Below, piece after piece: positions 1 through 7,558 of a stretch of DNA of 64,000 bases (position 1 is its first letter; each line of letters starts with the position of its first letter). The notes beneath the pieces are model-generated. The model did not search any database. It worked only from the letters and a program-made list of their open reading frames with translations, and was not told the DNA's origin. The translations under genes were made by a program, and so were the position numbers. The stretch is from positions 1-64,000 of the forward strand of contig JBPOGA010000021.1 in NCBI GenBank assembly GCA_051252415.1, written 5' to 3'. This stretch comes from JBPOFY01 sp051252415. GTDB lineage: Bacteria > Verrucomicrobiota > Verrucomicrobiia > Opitutales > Coraliomargaritaceae.

Positions 1-434
1 CAAGCGACAGCCCTACAAAGGAAATTTAGATTCACCTCTCCAATTTCTCGAAAAAGCCCTTAAAGTAGTGCCATTCGCACCGTCCCGGTGCGCACCCGCA
101 TCGTGCTGGCCAAAGTCCTCAAGCATTCGTGCGGCGCCGTTTCGACAAGCTCAAGGCCCTGAGGCTCTCGAAGGGCGAGACGCGCCTGCGCTACCATACC
201 CCGCGATTAAAATGGAACCCCTCCGTGCCTCCGTGTCTCGAGTGAGCTTAGCGAATGGGTGGTTAAAAATAGCAGAATAATGGAACTGACACTGACGCAA
301 TTAAAACCATTTTATTGAAGCAGGAAGAAGATGACAAATTCACCACTCGAACAACTGACACCACGTGACCAATCTGGGCTTAAATCCAGTCGAGATGATC
401 AACTCCGTTCGACGTCCACCATCGCAGGAGCCAC
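1..434. other. Intergenic leader, no supported gene
   Basis: No convincing reading frame is seen here. Bases 135-200 hold a GC-rich stretch (gccgtttcgacaagctcaag, followed by a ctgcgctacc-type end) that resembles parts of the interspersed repeats seen near 33431 and 15250. The rest has no recognisable promoter or RNA. A GGAG at 426-429 is placed four bases before the ATG of the next gene and is its likely ribosome binding site. Confidence 0.5.
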
Positions 435-1808
435 ATGCATATGATAAAGCAACTAACCTCGGCCATTTTGTTAGCCTGTCTAGCGTTGAGCTCGACCTTC
501 GCGGAGCGCTCGCCGAAACCGCTGATGAAGGATTTTATCGGCATCAATGGGCACTTCCAGTTCAAGCCTGAACTCTACAGTCAGAACTGCCGGCTGGTTC
601 GTAACTACCATAATATGAACTGGGACGTGAAGCAACCTGGCGACCCGATCACTTTCCCGAAGTGCGTCAATCAGGTGGACTGGGAAAAGAATGTCTATGG
701 CAAGTGGGTGCAGGAGGGCTTCGAGGTGGATCTTTGTGCGCAATTCGGTGGCTTCGGTGAAGGTAACAAAGACTATCTCAATCTCTGGCGCGGACAGGAA
801 GCTTGGATCTACAATTACGGCTACGAAATGGCCAAATACTTTGGGCCGTCGGGAAAGCAGAAGCTGGTCACTTCAATCGAAATCGGCAATGAGCCAGGCA
901 ACGATTTTGACGACGCGCTCTACCAGAAACTCTTTATCCAAATGAGTCAGGGGATCCGCAAAGGCGACCCCGCTATGAAGATTGTGACTGCCACCGCGCA
1001 GTCCGGAGCGAGTGACAAATATTCCAAGTCCCTCGAAGAAACCTTTTCCTCACCCGAGATCATACCGCTCTACGATGTGATCAATGTGCATGTCTACGCG
1101 ACCAAACCAAAAAAGAAGGGACACAGCCCATGGGATCGCAGCTACCCCGAGGATCCTAAGATTGAGTATTTAAAAGTCGTCGATTCCGCGATTGCTTTCC
1201 GCGACACGAAAGCGCCCGGCAAAGAAATATGGATTACAGAATTCGGCTATGATTCCTGCACCGCAGAAGCGATGACGAAGCGAGAAGGGTGGGCCAAGAA
1301 ACTCAACTGGACCGGAGTGAGTGATCAGCAACAGGCGCAGTATATCGTGCGATCCCTTTTCTGCTTCGCCGAGCGCGATGTCGACCGTGCCTACATTTAT
1401 TTCTATAACGATAGCGACAAGGCATCCGTCCATGGCGCTTCGGGGCTCACGCGCAACTTCCAGCCCAAGCCATCCTTCTGGGCGGTCAAGCATCTCTACG
1501 AGACACTTGGTGAGTATCGCCTGAACAGGACCATCGTTAAACAAGCGAATGAGCTCTACACATATGAATTCACACATCCCACCAACAAAGATCGGGTCAT
1601 CTGGGTTGCCTGGTCGCCGACAGGTAATGGTCGAGAGCATGTCGCCACGTTCTCGGAATTGCCCGGCAAACTCGTTTCGGCTGAGCGTATGCCGCTCAGT
1701 GAAGGCGAGCCGGAGAAGGTCCAGTATCGCAGTATCCATCCGGGCCAAATCGAGCTGACAGTTTCAGAGAGTCCGACCTACCTAGTGTTTGATACCAGTA
1801 AACGGTGA
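435..1808 (+). CDS. Secreted clan GH-A glycoside hydrolase
   Basis: The 457-residue protein starts with a signal peptide (hydrophobic residues about 8-20, cleavage near Ala23) and is probably exported to act on polysaccharide. It reads as a single TIM-barrel hydrolase. IGNEPGN around residues 150-156 puts the likely acid/base at Glu153 after beta strand 4, NVHVY is near 217-221, and WITEFGYD puts the likely nucleophile at Glu269 after strand 7. This double-Glu layout is that of clan GH-A retaining enzymes (GH5/GH30/GH39-like); the family cannot be fixed by eye. The start at 435 has GGAG four bases upstream. No partner genes lie next to it, and it sits just before the cassette array. Confidence 0.7.
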   Translation: MHMIKQLTSAILLACLALSSTFAERSPKPLMKDFIGINGHFQFKPELYSQNCRLVRNYHNMNWDVKQPGDPITFPKCVNQVDWEKNVYGKWVQEGFEVDLCAQFGGFGEGNKDYLNLWRGQEAWIYNYGYEMAKYFGPSGKQKLVTSIEIGNEPGNDFDDALYQKLFIQMSQGIRKGDPAMKIVTATAQSGASDKYSKSLEETFSSPEIIPLYDVINVHVYATKPKKKGHSPWDRSYPEDPKIEYLKVVDSAIAFRDTKAPGKEIWITEFGYDSCTAEAMTKREGWAKKLNWTGVSDQQQAQYIVRSLFCFAERDVDRAYIYFYNDSDKASVHGASGLTRNFQPKPSFWAVKHLYETLGEYRLNRTIVKQANELYTYEFTHPTNKDRVIWVAWSPTGNGREHVATFSELPGKLVSAERMPLSEGEPEKVQYRSIHPGQIELTVSESPTYLVFDTSKR

Positions 1809-1818
1809 GATTGCTATT

Positions 1819-1885
1819 AAGGTGGGCCCGCACCTTATTGTCCTAACGTTTCCTGTTTACATATCATGTCAAAACGGATGATATG
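1819..1885. repeat. Two short inverted repeats after the hydrolase
   Basis: AAGGTG (1819-1824) pairs with CACCTT (1831-1836) directly after the hydrolase stop, so it could help end its transcript, although no T-run follows. CATATCAT (1860-1867) pairs with ATGATATG (1878-1885). They separate ordinary chromosome from the first cassette gene. They do not meet the attC layout well enough to be called one. Confidence 0.35.
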
Positions 1886-1922
1886 GCAAAATTACATAAT
1901 AACTTGTTCACAGAAATAATAA

Positions 1923-2180
1923 ATGGAAAAGCTAATCGATACAGTGGTTGTGATATTCATGCTGATACCGTGGCTTTATGGTTTATTTCACATAGTGAGA
2001 AATAAGAAAATTGATACACCAGAAAAGATCGGTTGGTTTATCACATGCTTGGTTGGAACCTACCTCGGATTATTCCTCTACGCGTTCTTCAGAAAAGACA
2101 TTATGAATGCATTATACCCCATACTGTCATCGATGGCTCATGAAAAGAAGCTTGAGATGGATGAGAAATGGAAGAAATGA
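1923..2180 (+). CDS. Cassette 1: small two-TM membrane protein
   Basis: An 85-residue protein of unknown function and the first gene of the integron-like array. Two hydrophobic segments (about residues 5-25 and 36-56) predict a double-spanning inner-membrane protein with a short Lys-rich C-terminus (ending KWKK). The DNA is clearly AT-richer than the flanking housekeeping genes, as is usual for cassette genes. An attC-like site (2221-2280) follows within 45 bases. I do not recognise the family. Confidence 0.65.
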   Translation: MEKLIDTVVVIFMLIPWLYGLFHIVRNKKIDTPEKIGWFITCLVGTYLGLFLYAFFRKDIMNALYPILSSMAHEKKLEMDEKWKK

Positions 2181-2220
2181 ATCACCCACAAATCAACCTA
2201 AACCACTTGAAACGACTGGT

Positions 2221-2280
2221 GTGAACCAGGCGCAGTGAGCAATGTCGCTAACGCGCCATCGCTCATGCTCTACGTTAGGT
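2221..2280 (+). other. attC1 integron recombination site
   Basis: The R''-type box GTGAACC (2221-2227) and R'-type box GTTAGGT (2274-2280) enclose an imperfect palindrome in which cagtgagcaatg pairs with catcgctcatgct, with unpaired bases as in known attC folds. The same architecture recurs after each of the next six genes, which is the main support. Confidence 0.8.
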
Positions 2281-2334
2281 ATAGAAATTGAAATACTTGA
2301 AGCCCGCAGTAATTTTTTAGGAACGAAAAAGCGA

Positions 2335-2632
2335 ATGGACGAGAAAACGAAAGTTATGCAGCTACTTGGAGCGACAGCTTTCTGCATATTCACAACATTC
2401 GTGCCCCTACTCATCATCTACACAGGAAGAGGTAGTTATTTGTTCCTCTTACTTGGTGCCTTTTACTTTGGCGTTCCTGCTCTAATCTTTGGAAAAGAAC
2501 ACTTCCCAAGTTCACCAGTAGCATATGAACCAACAGAAACAGGCTTCTTATTGACATTCATTTTCTGGTTTATGTCCTCAGCGATGATAGCCATAGTTTT
2601 TCTAACAATCCACAACCTGAAGAAGAAAAAGA

Positions 2633-2637
<5 letters not shown>
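2335..2637 (+). CDS. Cassette 2: small three-TM membrane protein
   Basis: A 100-residue protein of unknown function. I start it at the ATG at 2335 because the longer frame from 2242 would run through attC1. Hydrophobic segments at about residues 9-29, 34-52 and 70-93 predict three membrane spans, and the C-terminus is Lys-rich (KKKKT). The stop codon at 2635-2637 lies inside the R'' box of attC2, so gene and recombination site are packed end to end. No homologous family is recognised. Confidence 0.6.
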
Positions 2638-2692
<55 letters not shown>

Positions 2693-2700
2693 AAAATAAA

Positions 2701-3192
2701 ATGACCATCTGCGACTTTCTTTCTGTTTCTGATTATTGGTATGCCACAATTAGCGCAATCATTGGTTGTTTTGGCGGCATAACATGGGCGAAGCGTCAGT
2801 CCGAAAAAGAAACACAAAAAATAGACCACGAATCCAAGTCTGATCTTATTTCTGCTATCGAAAAGCTCATCGAGTTGGCTGACCAATCGGAAATGCAATG
2901 GTTTGGAAACGGGGTTCCAAACTTCCCACTGGAGAACCAAAGAATTATATCTCTTACAGAAAGAATTAGTCATTTTAAAGATTCGGGGCTAAGAACAGCT
3001 TTGGAGGGTTTGGTATATCAGTGCTCCCACTACAATAATAAGTTAGTTGTGGTTAATAGCGCCTGCCTCGACGCGATCTTACACGATAGTCATACGGAGA
3101 CGCTGGACCTGTATAAGACCGATATGGAAGAACATGCCGAAAAAATAGTCGGATGGGCCAAGTCAGCACTCGAAACATTAAAACAAGAATGA
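2701..3192 (+). CDS. Cassette 3: membrane-anchored protein of unknown function
   Basis: A 163-residue protein with one N-terminal hydrophobic segment (about residues 13-29, ending GGITWAK) followed by a charged, largely helical part with Glu/Lys-rich stretches. It probably sits in the inner membrane with a cytoplasmic domain. The start at 2701 follows attC2 by eight bases. The stop codon lies six bases before the point where a minus-strand group II intron interrupts the attC of this cassette. Family not recognised. Confidence 0.65.
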   Translation: MTICDFLSVSDYWYATISAIIGCFGGITWAKRQSEKETQKIDHESKSDLISAIEKLIELADQSEMQWFGNGVPNFPLENQRIISLTERISHFKDSGLRTALEGLVYQCSHYNNKLVVVNSACLDAILHDSHTETLDLYKTDMEEHAEKIVGWAKSALETLKQE

Positions 3193-3277
3193 ATCGAATC
3201 GGGTAGCGGGAAGCATTAACGCTCCCCGCCCCCACACCACCGGCCATACGGGTCCGTAGCACGGCGGTTCCGGCGAG

Positions 3278-4657
3278 CTATCCGTTTGGATAGCGAAGGT
3301 TGACCCACTTGTCTTTGATTGAAGGACAGCCTTGTTCGGCAAGCCATTGATTATCCATGGCAATACACACGACGCGTAGATTACTGCAACGCCAGTAGCC
3401 TTTGCGGCAGCGACTCGCTTGTTTGATCGTCTTACGATTGATTCCGAGTTTGAGCAGATTACGGAACCGTGTGCGCGGCAAGCGCCACTGTTTCCAGTAG
3501 CATAGCCGTACGCGGCGACGTAACCATTTGTCGAGCGCTCGGGCATCGACATACGGCATTCCGATTGCGTAGTAACCGAGCCACCCATTCACGTAGAGCC
3601 GCAATCGTTCGAGACGTTCGCTCATCGCGATGCTCCAACTACGACTGGTGATATGGCGGATGGTGTCCTTGAACGCTTTCAGTTTCGTATCTAAACAGCG
3701 GATACGTTTTGCCGTTATCTCAAACCCGAGGAAGCTGCACTCACTCAGTTCAGCGACCTTGGTCTTTTCGCGGTTCACGAGGAGCTTCAGCTTCGTTTCG
3801 ATGTAGCCACTAATGCTCTGCATGACCCGCTGCGCGGCGCGTTTGCTTTTGACCACGATTAAGAAGTCATCGGCGTAGCGTGCGAAGCGGTGTCCGCGTC
3901 CTTCCAACTCATGATCGAGGTCATCGAGCATGATATTGGCGAGGAGCGGGCTCAATGGCCCGCCCTGCGGCACCCCTTCGGGTGTCGCCTCACGAGTTCC
4001 GTTGGGCAAGACGGTGCCTGCCCGTAGGTAGCGTCCGATCAGGCGCAAGACCCGACCGTCTTCGATGCGACGTCTAAGACGCTGCATCAGTTCGCAGTGA
4101 TCGACCTTGTCGAAGAACGACTTGAGGTCGCAGTCGACCGCGTAACCGCGACGCTCACGCGCGGCGGCTTGGATCGACTTCACTGCATCGTGTGCTCGGC
4201 GTCCTGGGCGGAAGCCGTAGCTGTGCTCGCTGAACTGCACCTCAAACAGAGGTCCAATCACTTGAGCGATGGCTTGCTGGATCACGCGATCCAATACCGT
4301 GGGGATGCCCAATGGGCGTTGTTCCCCGTTGCCCTTCGGTATCCAGACGCGGCGCACCGCGGCTGGTTGGTAGTTCCCTTCGCTTAACTGAGCTGCGATC
4401 CGTTCCCATTGTGCGGCATAGAACGCGGGAAAGGCTTCGATGGACATGCCGTCCATTCCAGCCGAGCCGTTGTTTGCACGCACGCGCTTCCATGCAGATT
4501 GCACGTTGGCGCGGTCAAGGATCGCTTCCAGTAGGTCTTCCTTTGCAGCTCCATGCTTCCCATCCGACAGGTATCCCGCACGAGTCCACCCTTCGGCTTC
4601 GTCCTCATACTTCGACCATCGGCGGTCGAGCTGCTCTCTTCCAGTTCGAGCCTTCAT
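3278..4657 (-). CDS. ltrA: Group II intron reverse transcriptase/maturase
   Basis: 459 residues. It would splice the intron RNA and reverse-transcribe it at the DNA target. The RT core is complete: NNGSAGMDGMS near 62-72, RPLGIPTVLDRVIQQAI (114-130), GVPQGGPLSPLLANIML (228-244) and catalytic YADD (261-264). A maturase (GIIM-type) region follows, with LYVNGWLGYY and a basic C-terminus. There is no HNH endonuclease domain, as expected for class C introns. The stop codon lies seven bases before domain V. No frameshift is visible, so the intron may still be active. Confidence 0.92.
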   Translation of the reverse strand: MKARTGREQLDRRWSKYEDEAEGWTRAGYLSDGKHGAAKEDLLEAILDRANVQSAWKRVRANNGSAGMDGMSIEAFPAFYAAQWERIAAQLSEGNYQPAAVRRVWIPKGNGEQRPLGIPTVLDRVIQQAIAQVIGPLFEVQFSEHSYGFRPGRRAHDAVKSIQAAARERRGYAVDCDLKSFFDKVDHCELMQRLRRRIEDGRVLRLIGRYLRAGTVLPNGTREATPEGVPQGGPLSPLLANIMLDDLDHELEGRGHRFARYADDFLIVVKSKRAAQRVMQSISGYIETKLKLLVNREKTKVAELSECSFLGFEITAKRIRCLDTKLKAFKDTIRHITSRSWSIAMSERLERLRLYVNGWLGYYAIGMPYVDARALDKWLRRRVRLCYWKQWRLPRTRFRNLLKLGINRKTIKQASRCRKGYWRCSNLRVVCIAMDNQWLAEQGCPSIKDKWVNLRYPNG

Positions 4658-5106
4658 CGTATTTGAGTCGCCGCACTCTTCGCTGAACGGGTGTCCCGTT
4701 GGCAGCTACTCGCGGATTCGGGGGCTACGATTACTATGCTCTCGGCTGACTCCTCAATGGGCACTGGCTGACGCATTACTGCGTCAACTGCGACGGCCTT
4801 CGCGGTCGATTTAAACCAGCCCATGCCACCCATTGAGGCCTCCCCGAGTAAGAACGTGTAGTTCCGATGCACAACCCCGTGCTTTACCTTCGACACTGAA
4901 CTCAGAGCTTCGCTGTGTGGTGCCAGCTCACTCATGTCGTCGGCCTTATAGCACGTTCCTGTCCGTGGACTCACATCTTTGGCGTAGACTGCCTCCCCAC
5001 AAACCCTCACGAGTTTGCAGTTGTCATAGCCTAGTTCCGTTATTGTATTTGAGTTCATGAAACAAGGGACTTTAACCCTATTACTACACGCCCATGTCGG
5101 GCACAC
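4658..5106 (-). other. Group II intron 5' part (domains I-III)
   Basis: Non-coding RNA part of the intron upstream of the maturase. It includes the 5' end GTGTGCCCGACATGGGCG and a run of short GC-rich hairpins. Open frames in this stretch on either strand lack protein-like character and are taken as chance. Confidence 0.6.
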
Positions 5107-5172
5107 ACCAATCGGGAGATCCAATGAGTTTCGCTGCGCTCACTCATGCATCCCCTCCACGTTAGTCCAAAA

Positions 5173-5685
5173 ATGAGATACCTGCTGATACTACTTTGTC
5201 TGTTTGGATTCGGATCGAAGGTGCAAGCCACCAGCTACGCCTTCACACTTGAGAACAGCTTTGCTCAGAGCGCGATCGTCGCTGAAGTGGAAGTGACAAG
5301 CTCCAAGGTATATGTGAGCGACTTCATGGATTTTGAAGAGGTAGAGGTCGAGTGCAAGATCCTGAAGCTCTACAAGGGGCCGGAGAATTTGAAGTCGTTC
5401 CGAGTTCGATATTACTCGAAGAACAAGCCATCGGTAGGGAAAGCATTGGTGTTTGCGTTTCGCCCTTCGGGTGGAACTGAACTACGAACTTTCAACGGCC
5501 CGAGTGGGTTCGTAGGCGGGAAGGAGTCTCGATTTTCTTTCTCGTTCGATAGACTGAAGGCTGAGCTTTCAAACCTCCAGAAGGCAGGAAGCGCCAAGCC
5601 AATGGAGGGATTTGTCGAGGGGACTTTAGACGGAGCAAAGCCCTTGGAGCCCGGGACAGTCACATATTCAAAAACCAAGGACTAA
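5173..5685 (+). CDS. Cassette 4: secreted protein of unknown function
   Basis: 170 residues from the ATG at 5173, chosen because the in-frame ATG at 5146 lies inside attC3. A signal peptide is clear (LLILLCLFGFG, cleavage near VQA), so the protein is exported. The mature part begins with a segment resembling secreted proteins of the form 'S-A-I-V-A-E-V' followed by LKLYKGPE and a Gly-rich middle, and appears beta-rich. The family is not identified. The stop codon (5683-5685) overlaps the R'' box of attC4. Confidence 0.65.
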   Translation: MRYLLILLCLFGFGSKVQATSYAFTLENSFAQSAIVAEVEVTSSKVYVSDFMDFEEVEVECKILKLYKGPENLKSFRVRYYSKNKPSVGKALVFAFRPSGGTELRTFNGPSGFVGGKESRFSFSFDRLKAELSNLQKAGSAKPMEGFVEGTLDGAKPLEPGTVTYSKTKD

Positions 5686-5804
5686 CAAGGCGTCGCTCTC
5701 AACACCTGCCCCGCCGCGAGTTCAATTTTCCATGACCATTCAACCTTCAACCCACAGTCAAAGCCTCGCCCTCGGGCAGGTGTGAGAGGACTTCGACGTT
5801 GGAC
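5680..5804 (+). other. attC4, unusually long recombination site
   Basis: R''-type GACTAAC (5680-5686) and R'-type GTTGGAC (5798-5804) enclose about 110 bases. The arms ctctcaacacctgccc and gggcaggtgtgagag form a strong stem. The loop of about 60 bases is much longer than in the other sites here (60-70 bases in total). Confidence 0.75.
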
Positions 5805-5813
5805 AGAAATAGA

Positions 5814-6290
5814 ATGAATCTCCCAATCGAAGAATTTGCACGAATAGCCAACAGCTCGATTGGCAGCGCAAGTGAAGGTCAAAGAGTAAAAATAAAGGGC
5901 ATCGGACTTCCCGATGATCTCGAAGGGTTGCTTACAACAAAATGGCTTAAAGAATACGGTCAAATAGAAGCTATTGAGTTCTACGATACTGAATCGATCT
6001 GCGAGGAAGTCACAGAAGAAGATATAGGGAAGATACCACAAGCGGGCTTCTTGCCATTCGGCAAGGCCCCAAATGGCGACATATTGGTAGTGGATTTCAA
6101 AAAAGAAACTTATCCCGTTGGCTTCATCCAACTCGCAGAATGGAATGTCAGCAATCCACCATCCGAGCATGAATATATCCAGATATCAGATTCAATCGAC
6201 TGCTTTATGCGGAGGGCGATCCAGAAGCGTAGCCTGTGGCATCGACTCTCTGGAAAATATAACCTTCCCTGTGATTCCTATGACGTCTAG
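5814..6290 (+). CDS. Cassette 5: possible SUKH-fold (SMI1/KNR4-like) protein
   Basis: 158 residues from the ATG at 5814; an upstream TTG at 5799 would overlap attC4. The segment GFLPFGKAPNGDILVVD (about residues 80-97) resembles the 'FLPIG...GD.....D' core of SUKH/SMI1-KNR4 proteins, many of which are immunity proteins against polymorphic toxins. No signal peptide or membrane segment is seen, so it should be cytoplasmic. No toxin gene is adjacent. The assignment rests on this single motif; an unrelated cassette protein is the alternative. Confidence 0.5.
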   Translation: MNLPIEEFARIANSSIGSASEGQRVKIKGIGLPDDLEGLLTTKWLKEYGQIEAIEFYDTESICEEVTEEDIGKIPQAGFLPFGKAPNGDILVVDFKKETYPVGFIQLAEWNVSNPPSEHEYIQISDSIDCFMRRAIQKRSLWHRLSGKYNLPCDSYDV

Positions 6291-6298
6291 AAAAACTA

Positions 6299-6367
6299 GT
6301 CCAACCAGTCGGGCGATGGACAATAGATTTCGCTGGCGCTCATCTATGCATCCCCTCTACGTTCTGC
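6299..6367 (+). other. attC5 integron recombination site
   Basis: R''-type GTCCAAC (6299-6305) and R'-type GTTCTGC (6361-6367) flank a palindrome with arms gcgatggacaatagatttcg and cgctcatctatgcatc. The middle resembles the rebuilt attC3. Confidence 0.75.
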
Positions 6368-6374
6368 GAAAGAA

Positions 6375-6815
6375 ATGAAATTCAATATCTTGATATTAAA
6401 GAGTCTAATGATCTCATCCGCTCTTTTGCTTTCGGGATGTGCATCAACAGAAAATGAATTTCAACCTAAAGACCGCTATTCAATTTCCATCTATGGATTC
6501 CAGCAACCCAGTGACCTACGAATTGAAATAAATGGAGAATTCTTATTAAATGGTCGATATGACTATCATGCGGGGTCTGGCTTATCTGGAGGCGTGGTAT
6601 ATTATCACGAAAAAGGTGAAGGACTTTCCATCACTGCCTTGGGGGAAGTCGGAACTTATACTAATGGGGATTTAGATAGTCGGTATAACCTTAAGCAGTT
6701 TGACGTAACAAAATATATCCATCCTGAGGAAGGCCATTACATTGAGATTGGTCGACACGGGAATGACTCAAAGATTCTGATTAAACAATCTAAGGAATAT
6801 CCAGGGTATCTTTAA
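6375..6815 (+). CDS. Cassette 6: lipoprotein of unknown function
   Basis: 146 residues with a lipoprotein signal: Lys9, then a hydrophobic run and the lipobox LLSGC with Cys22, so it should be lipid-anchored at the periplasmic face or in the outer membrane. The mature part is rich in beta-type segments (RYSISIYGFQQPSDLRIEING). The DNA is AT-rich compared with the chromosomal genes around the array. Family not recognised. It starts eight bases after attC5. Confidence 0.65.
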   Translation: MKFNILILKSLMISSALLLSGCASTENEFQPKDRYSISIYGFQQPSDLRIEINGEFLLNGRYDYHAGSGLSGGVVYYHEKGEGLSITALGEVGTYTNGDLDSRYNLKQFDVTKYIHPEEGHYIEIGRHGNDSKILIKQSKEYPGYL

Positions 6816-6835
6816 AGGTGACTAAAAATCAAAAA

Positions 6836-6902
6836 GCAGAACCAATCAGGATAGCCAATGAGTTTCGCTTCCGCTCACTCATTGCTACCTTCTACGTTGG
6901 GC
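6836..6902 (+). other. attC6 integron recombination site
   Basis: R''-type GCAGAAC (6836-6842) and R'-type GTTGGGC (6896-6902) flank the arms agccaatgagtttcgc and cgctcactcattgctacc. Sequence is close to attC3. Confidence 0.8.
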
Positions 6903-6956
6903 GGCTTGAGAACCGAACAGTGCTACCACTGCTGACACCACCACAAACCAAGGAAA

Positions 6957-7409
6957 ATGCGCTCAATGAAATCTGAAGTGGCTCCAAATCTGAAAGAAAG
7001 ACCAGATCACCTCACACTCGAAAAACACATGAAAGCCAATGCCGCCGATCTCTACAAGGCTTGGACAGAAGATTTTGATGTATGGTTTGCGCAGCCAGGC
7101 GAGCTCATTATGGCCCCCGAAATCGACAAACCGTTCTTTTTTTACAACCGACATGACTGGGGACGGCATGCTCACTACGGAAGGTTTCTTGAGTTAGAAC
7201 AGGACCGACTCATTGAAATGACCTGGCTAACCGGCAAAGGAGGCACTTTCGGAGCCGAAACCGTCATTAGAATTGAACTCATTCCTCAAGACCACGGCAC
7301 GTTGTTGCGCATGACTCATTCGGGATTCGATGATGAGAAAGCAGCGCAGGCCCACAAAGACAATTGGCCTCTCGCCCTTGACGAGCTCGATCAAAAGCTC
7401 ACTACCTAG
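6957..7409 (+). CDS. Cassette 7: SRPBCC-fold (AHSA1-like) protein
   Basis: 150 residues, cytoplasmic, with no signal or membrane segment. The pattern fits the START-like SRPBCC/AHSA1 fold: LEKHMKANAADLYKAWT near the N-terminus, DVWFAQPGE, a central GRFLELEQDRLIEMTW, and the C-terminal helix DNWPLALDELDQKL. Such proteins bind small hydrophobic ligands; the ligand cannot be told from sequence. AGGA at 6951-6954 lies very close to this ATG, and the in-frame ATG at 6966 may be the real start. attC7 follows after about 70 bases. Confidence 0.75.
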   Translation: MRSMKSEVAPNLKERPDHLTLEKHMKANAADLYKAWTEDFDVWFAQPGELIMAPEIDKPFFFYNRHDWGRHAHYGRFLELEQDRLIEMTWLTGKGGTFGAETVIRIELIPQDHGTLLRMTHSGFDDEKAAQAHKDNWPLALDELDQKLTT

Positions 7410-7479
7410 CCGCAGCACATTGGCGTCTCATGAAGAGTTCCCACCGGAGTAGCCGCTTGCCAGAGACAGAGGAACCAAC

Positions 7480-7548
7480 GCCCAACCAGGCGAGCGACCG
7501 AACGTGGCTCCGCTTCGCTGCGCCACGTCGGTCCTCTCATCGTTAGCT
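7480..7548 (+). other. attC7 integron recombination site
   Basis: The most canonical site of the set. R'' is GCCCAAC (7480-7486) and R' is GTTAGCT (7542-7548). The arms gaccgaacgtggc and gccacgtcggtc pair except for one extrahelical A, a feature that directs strand choice in attC recombination. Confidence 0.85.
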
Positions 7549-7558
7549 TAAGAAGAAT

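Larger units (their letters stand above)
3198..5106 (-). mobile_element. Group IIC-attC intron
   Basis: About 1909 bases, read on the minus strand. The 5' end begins GTGTGCCCGACATGGG, the form typical of bacterial class C introns. Near the 3' end a domain V-like hairpin lies at about 3237-3271 (GAACCGCCGTG...CCGGTGG) and a domain VI-like hairpin at 3198-3235 (GCGGGGAGC pairing with GCTTCCCGC), ending in CCCGAT. The ORF fills domain IV. The intron lies in the bottom strand of an attC R'' box, the preferred target of the known group IIC-attC introns. Ends were set by rebuilding the attC; a shift of two bases at the 5' end is possible because of a CACACA run. Confidence 0.8.
3193..5167 (+). other. 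attC3, split by the group II intron
   Basis: Joining the left part ATCGA (3193-3197) to the right part from 5107 (accaatcggg...) rebuilds an R'' box (CGAACC), a palindrome (caatgagtttcgc...cactcatgcat) and an R' box GTTAGTC (5161-5167). The rebuilt site resembles attC6 (gaaccaatcagg). The intron therefore sits inside the AAC core of R''. Confidence 0.75.

Noticed and set aside
365..571. 68-residue frame overlapping the start of the glycoside hydrolase
   Set aside because: Overlaps a well-supported gene in another frame and has no features of its own.
1839..1917. Possible attC or attI site before cassette 1
   Set aside because: CCTAAC and GTTCAC occur around the CATATCAT/ATGATATG inverted repeat, but the boxes are weak and the geometry does not match the other seven sites. 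It cannot be supported by eye.
4654..5124. 156-residue minus-strand frame upstream of the maturase
   Set aside because: It spans the RNA part of the group II intron and the attC; no protein-like motifs. Treated as intron RNA.
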